Shown here one piece after another: positions 37,456 through 46,341 of a stretch of DNA of 64,000 nucleotides. Under the pieces are notes generated by a model. It was not told the origin of the DNA and did no database searches. It saw only the letters and a list, made by a program, of their open reading frames with translations. The translations under genes were made by a program, and so were the position numbers. This stretch comes from RHKX01 sp041393495 (GTDB lineage: Bacteria > Actinomycetota > Thermoleophilia > Solirubrobacterales > 70-9). Each line of letters opens with the position of its first letter. The first letter of the stretch is position 1. The stretch spans positions 62,001-126,000 of the forward strand of contig JAWKKA010000006.1 of NCBI GenBank assembly GCA_041393495.1. Direction: 5' to 3'.

Positions 37456-38277
37456 CTACCGGTGGCTTCGCTGCCCCCGGTGGTCGCTGCGATGGCCGCG
37501 GTGGTGTCCGTGGCGGCGCTTGTGGGCGCGCTTGCGCCTGCACGTCGACCGGTCGGTCGCCCTGGTCGGCGTGTGGTCGGTGTCGGGGCCGCTCGCATAG
37601 GTCGACCGGGCCCGGAACTTCATCCGCCTGCTCTTGCAGCGCGCCTGGACGAACTTGCCGTGCTTGACGGTCGTCTCGAACGTCCTGATCCCGCCGGCGG
37701 CGAGCACCGGGACCTTGACGTCGAGGCTCTTGCCGTAGCCCTTCGGGCCCCGCTTGAGCCTGCCGACCAGCACCGCGGTGATCGGCAGGAGCTGCCCGCG
37801 GGCATGCAGGAAGAGCGTGTTCCTGCGCTTGCCGTTGAACGCCGTGACCACGAAGTCGTAGTCGGTCCAGCCGCTCAGCGAGCCGACCCGCTGCACCGCC
37901 CGCGACGGGTTGACGCTGACGATCGACCTGCGGCCGCAGAGCCTGATCGCCTGCCTGGTCGTCGTGCCCGCGAGCGCCGCCGAACCGACCTTGCAGCGGG
38001 GCGCCGCCCTCGTGTTGAACCTCATGTTCGCCGGGAAGTCGACGATCGTCCGCGTCGCCGCCGGCGGCTGGTTCGCGAACGAGCCGCTCCCCTGGTCGTT
38101 GTTCTGCGTCTCGATGTCGATCCTGATCTTCGCCGGCCGGAACTTCTGCTTCGGCAGCTTCCTCGGCGTCAGCTTCGCGTCGATCGACTGGATGCCGGCA
38201 CGGGCCGTTGCGGTAGCAATGCCCGCGAGTGCCAGTGCCGCCAGCGCTGCGAGCGTGACGGCCAGGTACTTGCGCAT
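37456..38277 (-). CDS. Secreted protein of unknown function, tandem paralogue C
   Basis: This 273-residue protein has a cleavable-looking signal peptide (about 1-27), ending ATARA before the mature AGIQSIDAKLTP. The mature part shares long blocks with its two neighbours: IETQNNDQ, NQPPAATRTIVDFPANM, GWTDY and LLPITAVLVG. It is the most diverged of the three. Its C-terminus differs in being a His/Arg-rich tail of about 35 residues (repeated HRR, HRGH). Cysteines at matching positions suggest disulfides. I recognise no known family; a beta-sandwich is plausible. A strong GAGGAGGAGG precedes the ATG at 38277. Confidence 0.8.
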   Translation of the reverse strand: MRKYLAVTLAALAALALAGIATATARAGIQSIDAKLTPRKLPKQKFRPAKIRIDIETQNNDQGSGSFANQPPAATRTIVDFPANMRFNTRAAPRCKVGSAALAGTTTRQAIRLCGRRSIVSVNPSRAVQRVGSLSGWTDYDFVVTAFNGKRRNTLFLHARGQLLPITAVLVGRLKRGPKGYGKSLDVKVPVLAAGGIRTFETTVKHGKFVQARCKSRRMKFRARSTYASGPDTDHTPTRATDRSTCRRKRAHKRRHGHHRGHRSDHRGQRSHR

Positions 38278-38295
38278 GCCTCCTCCTCGGTCGGT

Positions 38296-38322
38296 AACGG
38301 GTACACGGTTCCCCTACCCGTT
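38296..38322. promoter_or_regulatory. Inverted repeat upstream of secreted paralogue C
   Basis: Perfect 8-base arms AACGGGTA (38296-38303) and TACCCGTT (38315-38322) flank an 11-base spacer, just upstream of the ribosome-binding site of the gene starting at 38277. It could be an operator or a leader hairpin. Confidence 0.4.
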
Positions 38323-38358
38323 CGCAACGATCGAAACCGGCTCGCCCCGGACAGCGGA

Positions 38359-38382
38359 GGGGGCGGCCCGAAGGCCGCCCCC
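38359..38382 (-). terminator. Terminator hairpin downstream of secreted paralogue B
   Basis: A perfect 10-base stem, GGGGGCGGCC (38359-38368) and GGCCGCCCCC (38373-38382), is closed by a tetraloop that reads TTCG on the transcribed strand, an unusually stable loop. It lies about 30 bases past the stop of the gene at 38412. Confidence 0.7.
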
Positions 38383-38411
38383 GAAGCGCCGCCCACCCGT
38401 TCAGGTCGCGG

Positions 38412-39215
38412 CTACTTCTTCTGCTTGCACTTCTGCTTGGTCGTCGCCTTCGTCGGCGTGTGGTCGGTGTCCACGCCGCTGTCGAACGTCGAGCGGGCGC
38501 CGTACGTCATGTTCTTCTGCTTGCAGCGGGCCTGCACGTAGCTGCCGTGCTTGACGGTCGTCTTGAACGTCTTGATGCCGCCGGCGGCGAGCACCGGCAC
38601 GGTGACGTCGAGGCTCGGGCCGTTGCTGAGGCTGGCCTTCTTGTTCTTCGTCAGCTTGCCGACGAGCACCGCCGTGATCGGCAGCAGCGTCCCGCGGGCG
38701 TGCAGGTAGATCGTGTTCTTCTGCTTGCCGTTGAACGCCGTGACCACGAAGCTGTAGTCGGTCCAGCCGGTATCGGAGCCGACCCGCTGCACCGCGCCGG
38801 TCTTCTTCGGCTGCCAGAAGGTCGCGCCCGACGGCGGCTTCTCGCCGACGCTGACGATCGACTTCTTGCCGCAGGCTTCGATCGCCTGCTCGGTCGTCGT
38901 CCCGGCGAGCGCCGCCGAGTCGACCTTGCAGCGCGGCGCCGCGCTCTGATCGAACTTCATGTTCGCCGGGAAGTCGACGATCGTCCGCGTCGCCGCCGGC
39001 GGCTGGTTCGAGAACTTCGGGTCCGAGTCGCCGGCCTGGTCGTTGTTCTGGGTCTCGATCGTGATCTTGATCTTCGCCGGCTTGAACTTCTTCTTCGAGA
39101 GCTTCGTCGGCGTCAGCTTCGCATCGATCGCCTGGATGCCGGCGCCGGCTGTGGCGACGTTCACGCAGGCCAGGGCCACGAGGGCCGCCAGGGCTGCTGC
39201 CAGGTACCTGGGCAT
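38412..39215 (-). CDS. Secreted protein of unknown function, tandem paralogue B
   Basis: This 267-residue protein has a signal peptide of about 25 residues and a mature start AGIQAIDAKLTPTKLSKKKF. By eye it is about nine-tenths identical to paralogue A (39364-40167), with differences concentrated near residues 188-200 and in the last 40 residues. The C-terminus is Lys-rich and ends KQKCKQKK. At least four cysteines are conserved across the three proteins. It could be a cell-wall-associated or binding protein; no enzyme motif is visible. An AAGGAGGAGG site precedes ATG 39215. Confidence 0.85.
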   Translation of the reverse strand: MPRYLAAALAALVALACVNVATAGAGIQAIDAKLTPTKLSKKKFKPAKIKITIETQNNDQAGDSDPKFSNQPPAATRTIVDFPANMKFDQSAAPRCKVDSAALAGTTTEQAIEACGKKSIVSVGEKPPSGATFWQPKKTGAVQRVGSDTGWTDYSFVVTAFNGKQKNTIYLHARGTLLPITAVLVGKLTKNKKASLSNGPSLDVTVPVLAAGGIKTFKTTVKHGSYVQARCKQKNMTYGARSTFDSGVDTDHTPTKATTKQKCKQKK

Positions 39216-39307
39216 TCTTCGTCCTCCTCCTTGTCAATTGTCACTTCCCCCAAAGAGCCCGCGCTGCCCCGGGCACGGAGATCGGGCCGCGGCAGCCCCG
39301 GAAAGCT

Positions 39308-39335
39308 AACGGGGCGGCCCGAAGGCCGCCCCGTT
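39308..39335 (-). terminator. Terminator hairpin downstream of secreted paralogue A
   Basis: A perfect 12-base stem, AACGGGGCGGCC (39308-39319) and GGCCGCCCCGTT (39324-39335), has the same TTCG loop as the hairpin at 38359. It lies about 30 bases past the stop at 39364, so the duplicated unit includes both gene and terminator. Confidence 0.75.
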
Positions 39336-39363
39336 TGCGTACCTGATTCCGTTCAGGTCGCGG

Positions 39364-40167
39364 CTACTTCTTCTGCTTGCACTTCTGCTTGGTCGTCGCC
39401 TTCGTCGGCGTGTGGTCGGTGTCCGCGCCGCTGCTGAACGTCGAGCGGGCGCCGAACGTCATGCTCTTCTGCTTGCAGCGGGCCTGCACGTACTTGCCGT
39501 GCTTGACGGTCGTCTTGAACGTCTTGATGCCGCCGGCAGCGAGCACCGGCACGGTGACGTCGAGGCTCGGGCCGTTGCTGAGCCGTCCCGACATCTTCTC
39601 CTTGAGCTTGCCGACGAGCACCGCCGTGATCGGCAGCAGCGTCCCGCGGGCGTGCAGGTAGAGCGTGTCCTTCTGCTTGCCGTTGAACGCCGTGACCACG
39701 AAGCTGTAGTCGGTCCAGCCGGTATCGGAGCCGATCCGCTGCACCGCGCCGGTCTTCTTCGGCTGCCAGAAGGTCGCGCCCGACGGCGGCTTCTCGCCGA
39801 CGCTGACGATCGACTTCTTGCCGCAGAGCGCGATCGCCTGCTCGGTCGTCGTCCCGGCGAGCGCCGCCGAGTCGACCTTGCAGCGCGGCGCCGCGCTCTG
39901 ATCGAACTTCATGTTCGCCGGGAAGTCGACGATCGTCCGCGTCGCCGCCGGCGGCTGGTTCGAGAACTTCGGGTCCGAGTCGCCGGCCTGGTCGTTGTTC
40001 TGGGTCTCGATCGTGATCGCGATCTTCGCCGGCTTGAACTTCTTCTTCGAGAGCTTCGTCGGCGTCAGCTTCGCGTCGATCGCCTGGATGCCGGCGCTCG
40101 CTGTGGCGACGTTCACGCAGGCCAGGGCCACGAGGGCCGCCAGGGCTGCTGCTACGTACTTGCGCAT
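39364..40167 (-). CDS. Secreted protein of unknown function, tandem paralogue A
   Basis: This 267-residue protein is the first of the tandem trio in transcription order. A signal peptide (about 1-25) precedes AGIQAIDAKLTP. It shares nearly the whole length with paralogue B, including the 3' flank and terminator, so that duplication is recent. Conserved blocks are IETQNNDQ, NQPPAATRTIVDFPANM, AAPRCKV, GWTDYSFVVTAFNGK and LLPITAVLVG. These read like a beta-rich fold. The Lys-rich end could bind acidic wall polymers. A CAGGAGGAAG site lies before the ATG. It sits downstream of the mce operon and its terminator-like hairpins. Confidence 0.85.
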   Translation of the reverse strand: MRKYVAAALAALVALACVNVATASAGIQAIDAKLTPTKLSKKKFKPAKIAITIETQNNDQAGDSDPKFSNQPPAATRTIVDFPANMKFDQSAAPRCKVDSAALAGTTTEQAIALCGKKSIVSVGEKPPSGATFWQPKKTGAVQRIGSDTGWTDYSFVVTAFNGKQKDTLYLHARGTLLPITAVLVGKLKEKMSGRLSNGPSLDVTVPVLAAGGIKTFKTTVKHGKYVQARCKQKSMTFGARSTFSSGADTDHTPTKATTKQKCKQKK

Positions 40168-40181
40168 TCTTCCTCCTGTGT

Positions 40182-40235
40182 CGGGCTATAGGCACGGGCC
40201 CATAGCCCGCGGGATCGGGCCTCGCGCGGAGGCCC
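40182..40235 (-). terminator. Two hairpins between the mce operon and the secreted-protein genes
   Basis: CGGGCTAT (40182-40189) pairs with ATAGCCCG (40202-40209), and GGGCCT (40217-40222) pairs with AGGCCC (40230-40235). They lie in the 161-base gap after the last mce gene and before secreted paralogue A. One may terminate the mce transcript. No promoter for paralogue A is obvious. Confidence 0.45.
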
Positions 40236-40328
40236 TTCCTGATCGAGCGGGTCGGGGGGTTCCGGCCCGCTTGCTCTCCTTACAACAATCCTAACCGCCA
40301 GAAGTTTCACCGGCGTCGCCCGGCCGCG

Positions 40329-41834
40329 TCAGCCACCGGCGTTGACGTGCGGGAAGTGGGTGCTCTCGGCCGGGGCGCCGCCGATCGAGCCGACCTTGCC
40401 CTGCTGGCGGCACGGCGGCGCCGCGACGTCGTCGGTGTTCGTGATCCCGAGGCCGCCGAGCGCGTAGAACTGCGTCCGCTCCCAGAGGTCGTTGGTGAAG
40501 TCGCCCTGCTGGACGGTCGCCGTCAGGCCGCTCGAGCAGTGGGCGGTGAAGAAGCTGTCGAGCCCCTGCGAGAGCTTCGTGTAGCCGCCCGGCTTCACGT
40601 AGGCGTTGAACCGCGACGTCTTGTAGGGGCTCGGCGGCGAGCCGAGCACCGCCGGCCCGAGCGGCCCGGTCGCCCGCAGGTACTTGAACGAGGTCTGCGA
40701 GCCGGCCGGGACGCTGGCGGCGTTGATGGCCGTCGAGGTGTTGGCGAGGAACGCGGTCACCTCGCGCTTGTAGCGGTCGACGGTGTCGAGGATCGGGATG
40801 AGCTGGTCGAAGTACGGATCGAGGCGGCCGAGGAACGGCGGCAGCTCGTCGTCGAGGATCACGCGCAGCGAGCCGAAGCCCGACTGCGCCCGGCGGATAA
40901 CCGGACGGAGCCCGTGGAAGAACCGCTCCGCCTCGGGCGCGAGCCGCTTCAGCGCGATCAGCGTCCCGCTGAGCTGCCGCGCGACCGGCCGGAGCTGGGT
41001 GATCAGCGGGTTCGTGTCGGCCGCGAAGCGGTCGAGCCGCTCGAGCGTCAGCCGCGCCTCGTCCTCGAACGTCGGCAGCGCCTGGAAGATCTCGCGGATC
41101 TCGGTGTCGCGGGCGGCGGTCGTCGCGAAGACCGACTGCGTGTTCTCGATCAGCGAGCGCAGCTCGCCGGGCTGCTTGCTGATCGCATCGAACGTGGCGC
41201 CGCCGTCGGCGAGCAGCCGCTTGACCGCGAGTCGCTGCGAGTCGAGGATCTGCAGCAGCTCGTCGGCGCTCTCGGCGAACGGGTCGAGGTTGCCGAGCGC
41301 CGCGTTCAGGTCGGCGCCGCGGTTGTGGAACGCGACCGCCGCGTCGGCCATCCAGGTCTGAAAGGCCGCCCTCGTCGGCTCGTCGAACGCCCGGAAGATC
41401 TCGTCGAGCTGGACCGCGTCGGAGACCTGCGCGGTCGCCAGCGTCCCGCCCTCGGGCAGCGGCGCGGCGTCGCGGTCGCCCGGCGTCAGCTCGACGTAGG
41501 TCTCGCCGAGCAGCGTCTTCTGCCGCAGGATCGCCTTCGTGTTCGACGGGATCGGCGCGTACTTGGGGTCGATCTCGATCGTCGCGTCGGCGAGGCCGTC
41601 ATCGCCGAGCTCGATCGCCTTGACCTTGCCGACCGAGACGCCGGAGATCCGGACGTCGGACTCGACCGCGAGCTGGCTCGCCTCGTCGAAGTGGATGTCG
41701 ATGCGGTAGCTCTCCGGCTTCAGCGGCACCGGCCCGCCGAAGGCGAGCCAGAGGAACAGCAACAGGCCGAAGCACGACAGCGCGAAGCCCGCTGCGATCG
41801 CGATCCGGCCGATTGTCGGGGGACGTGTCTCCAT
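40329..41834 (-). CDS. MCE-family protein, sixth and last gene of the mce operon
   Basis: This 501-residue protein has one N-terminal span (about 9-32) and an MCE domain at about 38-125 (VRISGVSVGKVKAIEL, LLGETYVELTPG). A long helical region of about 270 residues follows, then a C-terminal globular part with two cysteines. MCE proteins form hexameric rings or tubes that shuttle lipids between membranes; actinobacterial operons typically encode six different subunits. Nine bases separate it from the preceding gene. It starts with ATG at 41834. No signal-peptidase II lipobox is seen. Confidence 0.9.
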   Translation of the reverse strand: METRPPTIGRIAIAAGFALSCFGLLLFLWLAFGGPVPLKPESYRIDIHFDEASQLAVESDVRISGVSVGKVKAIELGDDGLADATIEIDPKYAPIPSNTKAILRQKTLLGETYVELTPGDRDAAPLPEGGTLATAQVSDAVQLDEIFRAFDEPTRAAFQTWMADAAVAFHNRGADLNAALGNLDPFAESADELLQILDSQRLAVKRLLADGGATFDAISKQPGELRSLIENTQSVFATTAARDTEIREIFQALPTFEDEARLTLERLDRFAADTNPLITQLRPVARQLSGTLIALKRLAPEAERFFHGLRPVIRRAQSGFGSLRVILDDELPPFLGRLDPYFDQLIPILDTVDRYKREVTAFLANTSTAINAASVPAGSQTSFKYLRATGPLGPAVLGSPPSPYKTSRFNAYVKPGGYTKLSQGLDSFFTAHCSSGLTATVQQGDFTNDLWERTQFYALGGLGITNTDDVAAPPCRQQGKVGSIGGAPAESTHFPHVNAGG

Positions 41835-41843
41835 GGGCTCCGG

Positions 41844-43370
41844 CTAGGGGCTGGCCCCGGTCGTCGTGGCGTCGGTCGCCGACCCCGGCTCCGGCGTCGG
41901 GATCTCGTCGGTCGTCGTCGTCGCGGCGGTCGTCTCGTCGGTCGTCGTCGTGGCGGTCGTCTCGTCGGTCGTCGTCTCGTCGGTCGTCGTCGTGGTCGAC
42001 TGCTCGGCGCCGGCGCTCGGCGTCGCCGTGCCCTCGCCGCCCGACTTGAACAGGGCCGTGCAGATCTCGTCGGTCGTCGGCAGCCGGACGAGGTCGCGGG
42101 CGGTCCCGATCGCCGGCAGCCGGGCGCCGACGCTGTCGGCGAGGAACGAGGTCGTGCAGGTGTAGGTCAGCAGCGTCCGCAGGTTCGGGCCGAGGCCGTC
42201 CTGGGTCAGGAAGGCGGCGTTCGTGTTGTGGTTCAGCCAGCTCATGTAGAAGAGGTAGCCCTCGGCGCCGCCGGGCGGGTTGTAGGCGAGCGCGTTGAGG
42301 ACCTGGTTGAGCTCGGTGATGCCGCCCGAGAGCTGGTCGGAGGAGTCGCGCAGCGGCTTGGCAGCGTGGCGGAGGTCGCTGACGACCGTGTCGACGGTCT
42401 GCGTGAACGGGCGGATCTGGGTCCGGATCGAGGGCTCGGTCTTGCGGAAGAACGGCCGCGTCGCCCGCAGCGCCGGCCCCAGGGCCCGCGCCATCGGCAG
42501 GAGGTCGTCGAGGGCGGGGGCGAGCTGCCGCGAGAGGGTCGTGCCGGCGGTCAGCGCGCCGCGGGTCTCGTGCAGCGTCGAGGGCAGCTCGCGAAGCGTC
42601 TCGCGCAGCTTCGCCTCCGACTCGGCGAAGGCGCCGAACACCTGGTTCTGGGACTCGACGAAGCCGGTCAGGTTCGTGTCCGACTTCGCCAGCTCCTCGG
42701 CGATCAGCTTGAAGTTGGTGATGACCCGGCGCAGGTTGTGGCGGCGCTCGGCGATCGCGCCGTTGATCTTCGCGATGTCACGGACGGTCGGGTCGATGCG
42801 GCGCAGGACCTGGGCGAAGTTCCGGCTCTTCTCGGTGGTGCCGAGCGCCTGGGCGCCGCCGGAGAGGAGCAGTCGCAGGTACGCCCGGGTGTCGCCGTCG
42901 AGCGAGGCGAGCACCTGGTCGGGGTTGACGTTGGGCGCCGAGTTGGCGAGCGGGATCGTGAAGCCGTCGGGGATCTCGCCCGGCTCGGTGCCGGTGTCGA
43001 GCTCGATCGTCATGTCCTGCAGGCCGGTCCGCGGTCGCAGCAGCGCCGCGGCGTCGGGGTGGATCAGCGCCGCGTACTCGGGATCGATGTGCATCGTCAC
43101 GACCGCGACCCCGTTCTCGAGCTCGACGCCGGTGACGTCGCCGATCTCGACGCCCGAGAGGGTCACGGTCTGGCCCTGGCCGGGCGTGACCGCCTGCGCG
43201 GTCTGAAACTCGGTCTTGAGCTCGAAGCGGGGCTCGCCGAGGAACGGGAACCACGACGGCAGGGCGGTGGTCTGCTGGGAGAGGATCACGAACAGCGACA
43301 CGAGCCCGAGCGCCGCGAGGACGAGGACGGCGACGAAGTCGCGCGTGTATGTCCGCAGCGCCTTCTTCAC
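41844..43370 (-). CDS. MCE-family protein with Thr-rich tail, fifth gene of the mce operon
   Basis: From GTG at 43370 the protein is 508 residues. A membrane span lies at about 11-32, an MCE domain at about 48-130 (VTLSGVEIGDVTGVEL), then the helical needle-like region, a C-terminal cysteine pair (YTCTT and EICTA), and a low-complexity tail of Thr, Asp and Glu. Its start overlaps the stop of the fourth gene (GTGA). The tail is encoded by a short DNA repeat and is absent from the other five subunits. Confidence 0.88.
   Translation of the reverse strand: MKKALRTYTRDFVAVLVLAALGLVSLFVILSQQTTALPSWFPFLGEPRFELKTEFQTAQAVTPGQGQTVTLSGVEIGDVTGVELENGVAVVTMHIDPEYAALIHPDAAALLRPRTGLQDMTIELDTGTEPGEIPDGFTIPLANSAPNVNPDQVLASLDGDTRAYLRLLLSGGAQALGTTEKSRNFAQVLRRIDPTVRDIAKINGAIAERRHNLRRVITNFKLIAEELAKSDTNLTGFVESQNQVFGAFAESEAKLRETLRELPSTLHETRGALTAGTTLSRQLAPALDDLLPMARALGPALRATRPFFRKTEPSIRTQIRPFTQTVDTVVSDLRHAAKPLRDSSDQLSGGITELNQVLNALAYNPPGGAEGYLFYMSWLNHNTNAAFLTQDGLGPNLRTLLTYTCTTSFLADSVGARLPAIGTARDLVRLPTTDEICTALFKSGGEGTATPSAGAEQSTTTTTDETTTDETTATTTTDETTAATTTTDEIPTPEPGSATDATTTGASP
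41906..42004. repeat. Short repeats encoding the Thr/Asp/Glu tail
   Basis: Units such as GTCGTCTCGTCGGTCGTCGT recur with variation across this stretch and encode TTTDET-type peptides at the C-terminus of the fifth Mce protein. Such repeats expand and contract readily, so length may differ between strains. Confidence 0.75.
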
Positions 43371-44896
43371 GGGCCGGGGAACGGGGTCAGGGGAACGGCG
43401 GGCGGCCCGGGAGCGGCCTGCGGGCCGTTCAGGTTGGGCGGGTCGTTCTTGAAGCAGGCCACGTCGGTGCGGACCGGCGGCGCCTGCGCGGGCTTGGGCG
43501 GCTGCGTGCCGATCGGGGCGGCGATCGCACGGCCGTAGTTGACGTCGTCGTTCGGCGGCAGCCCGTCGGGGATGTCCGCGGCGACCTCGTAGGGGCCGCC
43601 GCCGGGCTGGACCCGCAGGAACTGGCCGTTGCCGTCGAAGGTCGCCCCCTGGCCGGCCTGGGCGGCGACGTTGTAGAGGAGCTCGTGGAAGTTCGGCTGG
43701 CCGGTCGCGAACTGGTCGGTGATGACCGTGTCCCCGGTCGGGATCAGGACCTGGGACTGGCAGCGGCTGAAGCGGCCGAGCTGGAGCATCAGGCTGCTGA
43801 GGTTCGCGGTCCCGGCCGAGAGCAGCGGCGTCGCGACGTGGAGGTCGTCGACGATCCCGCCGAGCTCGCTCGGCTGGACGAGCTTGTCGGCCTGCCGCAG
43901 CCACGGGGTGCCGACGCGGATCGTGCCCGGCAGCTCCTTGATGCTCGGGGTCATCTCGCGGGCGAACGCGCGCAGCGGCGGGAACGCGCGGTTGACGACC
44001 GGAAGGTCGCGCTGGGCCTGCTCGACGGTCGGTGCGAGCTCGGCGAGCGTGTCCTCGAGGCTCTGCGACTCGGCCGCGAGCGCGCCGGTCGTGATCGAGA
44101 AGTTCGTGATCAGGTCGCTGAGCTCGGTGTCGACGCTGGCGAGCTGCTTGAAGACGTCGGCGCTCGCCCTGATCAGACCGCGGAGGTCGCCGGCCTGCTC
44201 GCCGAGCAGCGCCTGGCTGACCTGCGAGGAGCTCCTCCCGGCCTCGGCGCCGTAATCGAAGCTCTGGTTGATCGCCTCGGCGCCGGAGAGGCCCTGGACC
44301 TCGGGGTCCATGCCGACGTCCATCGCCGCCGTCGGCGGGTCGTCGAGCGCCGAGCCGAAGCCCTCGAGCAGGTCGCCGAGGTTCCGGCGATCGGGCCGCT
44401 GCAGCGCCGTCAGCACCTGGTCGAGCTGGACCGCCGTCGCCGTCTGCGTGACCGGGATCGATCCGCCATCGGTGAGGTCGGGGGCGCTCGGGCTGCCCGG
44501 CTGCAGGTCGAGGAAGTAGTTGCCCTCGAGGAACAGCCGCGGCCGGATCGTGACCCGGGCGTCCTCATGCAGCGGCAGCCCCTCGGAATCGACGCTGAAG
44601 GTCACCTTCGCGGCGTCGCCGTCGGCCTCGATGTCGGTGACCTCGCCGACGTTGACGCCGGCGATCCGCACCGGCGAGGACGGACGCAGCGTCGTGGCGT
44701 CGCGGAACGTCGCCGTCGCCGTGTAGGCGGGGCTGCTCCACGGCAGCTTCTTCGTGTAGGCGAAGTAGCTGACGACGAGCAGGAAGATCAGCACCACGAT
44801 CCCGGTCTTGAAGAAGCTCAGGCCGAGCGGCGGGCGGTGGTAGATGCCCTCGTTGAAGTCGGCTGCCCCGGGCTTGGGGCGGCGCGAGCGGGCCAT
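43367..44896 (-). CDS. MCE-family protein, fourth gene of the mce operon
   Basis: From ATG at 44896 the protein is 509 residues. A basic 25-residue cytoplasmic head is followed by a span (about 30-50), the MCE domain (about 55-140, VRIAGVNVGEVTDIEA), a long helical region and a C-terminal part with two cysteines (SRCQSQ, VACFKND). The head contains HRPPLGLSFFKTG, an amphipathic entry to the membrane. The ATG overlaps the stop of the third gene by one base (TGATG). The upstream in-frame extension to 45019 is rejected because it overlaps that gene. Confidence 0.9.
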   Translation of the reverse strand: MARSRRPKPGAADFNEGIYHRPPLGLSFFKTGIVVLIFLLVVSYFAYTKKLPWSSPAYTATATFRDATTLRPSSPVRIAGVNVGEVTDIEADGDAAKVTFSVDSEGLPLHEDARVTIRPRLFLEGNYFLDLQPGSPSAPDLTDGGSIPVTQTATAVQLDQVLTALQRPDRRNLGDLLEGFGSALDDPPTAAMDVGMDPEVQGLSGAEAINQSFDYGAEAGRSSSQVSQALLGEQAGDLRGLIRASADVFKQLASVDTELSDLITNFSITTGALAAESQSLEDTLAELAPTVEQAQRDLPVVNRAFPPLRAFAREMTPSIKELPGTIRVGTPWLRQADKLVQPSELGGIVDDLHVATPLLSAGTANLSSLMLQLGRFSRCQSQVLIPTGDTVITDQFATGQPNFHELLYNVAAQAGQGATFDGNGQFLRVQPGGGPYEVAADIPDGLPPNDDVNYGRAIAAPIGTQPPKPAQAPPVRTDVACFKNDPPNLNGPQAAPGPPAVPLTPFPGP

Positions 44897-46341
44897 CAGC
44901 CGCCACCCCCCTTGCGGATCTGGAAGCCGATCTGGTCCTCGGTCGTGATCCCCTGGTTGCCGGGGGGGTTGCCGATCACCTGCGTGCCGGCCTGGTAGGG
45001 CTCGTTGCCGGCCTCGCACTCGGTCGGGCTCTGGCCGGGTGAGGCGGTGTTCGGGTACGGGTTGACGTGCAGGAAGTTGCGGATGTCGGACCCACCGCCG
45101 TTCGCGGGCCCCGTCGAGGGGCTGCCCTCGTTGTTGGGGCCGGTCGGGGAGTCGACCGCGCCGCCGCGCTGCCAGTTGCCGTGCCGGTTGCCCTGCGCCG
45201 TCGCGCTGGCGCCGTTGCGGAACAGCAGCGTCGCGTAGTTGCAGACCGTCTGCGCGGGCGCGATGAACCGCAGCGGCGGACCGAGCGCGTCGGAGAGGTC
45301 GATCAGCCGGCCGATGCCCTCGCGGACGTCGCCGTTGTCGTTGAAGCGAAGCAGCGACGCGGCCGTCGGCGGCAGCTCGTCGTTGAGGGTCGGCGAGGCG
45401 CGCAGCACCGGGATCCCGGCACGCAGCGCCGAGGCGATCGTGTCGGCCGAGGTCGCCGCCGCGGCGGCGCCGGGCTGCAGGTCGACGAAGAGCTTGCGGG
45501 AGTTGACGAGGAACGGCCGGATCCGCGGCAGCGTGTCGCTGGCGGTCCGCAGCGTCGCCGGGGCCTTCGAGATCGTCTCCTGCAGATAAGGACGGGCGAT
45601 GTCGGCGAACGCGGCGAAGGTCGTGTCGAGATCGACGAACATCTGGGCTTGCGTCTGCGCGACCGGCGCCACCGCCGACGCCGACTGCTCGAGGGCGGTG
45701 AAGAACGGTCCGATCCCGGTCCTCGGGTCGGAGATGTCGCGCATCACCCGCTCGAGCCGCGGCATCAGCGGCTTCAGCGCGCCGATCGCGGCGTTGATGT
45801 CGGGGCCGCGCCCGGCGACCGCGTCACCGAACCCGGTCAGGTTCGCGCGGATGTTCTCCTGGGTCGGCTTGTCGAACATCGAGAGGACCTGGTCGTACTC
45901 GACCGGCTCCGGGCGGGCCGCCGACAGCGGCATGACCGACCCGGGCTCGTAGCCGGCGTCGGAGGTGCCGCGGACGATCTGCAGGTACTTGAGGCCGAGC
46001 GCCGAGCGCGAGCGGATGATCAGGGTCGAATCGACCGGCAGCGGCTCGACGGACTTGTCGAGCTTGAGGTCGAGCTGGGCGGCGTAGGTGCCGTCCTTGC
46101 GGGCGACCGGCACGATCGTCTCGACGATGCCGACGCGGACGCCGCCGATCCGGACCTCGTTGCCGGGCACGAGCGCCGCCGCGTCGGGGACCTGGGCCGT
46201 CAGCCGGTAGGACTGGACGAACGGCAGGCCGTTGTTGGCGTTGTAGGCGAGGAAGACGGCGAGGACGGTGATCAGGACGGCGAGCGCGCCGATCACGGTC
46301 GGGTTGCCGAACGCAGCGGTGAGCGGCGACCGGTGCCTCAT
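44896..46341 (-). CDS. MCE-family protein, third gene of the mce operon
   Basis: From ATG at 46341 the protein is 481 residues. It has a span at about 14-34, an MCE domain at about 40-130 (VRIGGVRVGIVETIVP and LGLKYLQIV), a helical region to about 350, and a C-terminal Asn/Gly/Pro-rich part with two cysteines (TVCNYA, TECEAG). The start overlaps the second gene by four bases (ATGA). The C-terminal low-complexity segment (SPTGPNNEGSPSTGPANGGG) is likely flexible. The tight coupling of all six genes implies fixed stoichiometry. Confidence 0.9.
   Translation of the reverse strand: MRHRSPLTAAFGNPTVIGALAVLITVLAVFLAYNANNGLPFVQSYRLTAQVPDAAALVPGNEVRIGGVRVGIVETIVPVARKDGTYAAQLDLKLDKSVEPLPVDSTLIIRSRSALGLKYLQIVRGTSDAGYEPGSVMPLSAARPEPVEYDQVLSMFDKPTQENIRANLTGFGDAVAGRGPDINAAIGALKPLMPRLERVMRDISDPRTGIGPFFTALEQSASAVAPVAQTQAQMFVDLDTTFAAFADIARPYLQETISKAPATLRTASDTLPRIRPFLVNSRKLFVDLQPGAAAAATSADTIASALRAGIPVLRASPTLNDELPPTAASLLRFNDNGDVREGIGRLIDLSDALGPPLRFIAPAQTVCNYATLLFRNGASATAQGNRHGNWQRGGAVDSPTGPNNEGSPSTGPANGGGSDIRNFLHVNPYPNTASPGQSPTECEAGNEPYQAGTQVIGNPPGNQGITTEDQIGFQIRKGGGG

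Noticed and set aside
39215..39240. TTGACA on the minus strand upstream of secreted paralogue B as a -35 box
   Set aside because: It is too close to the ribosome-binding site to leave room for a -10 box and leader.
40347..43538. A 1063-residue open frame antisense to the mce genes
   Set aside because: Composition is that of a shadow frame and the opposite strand has clear MCE domains.
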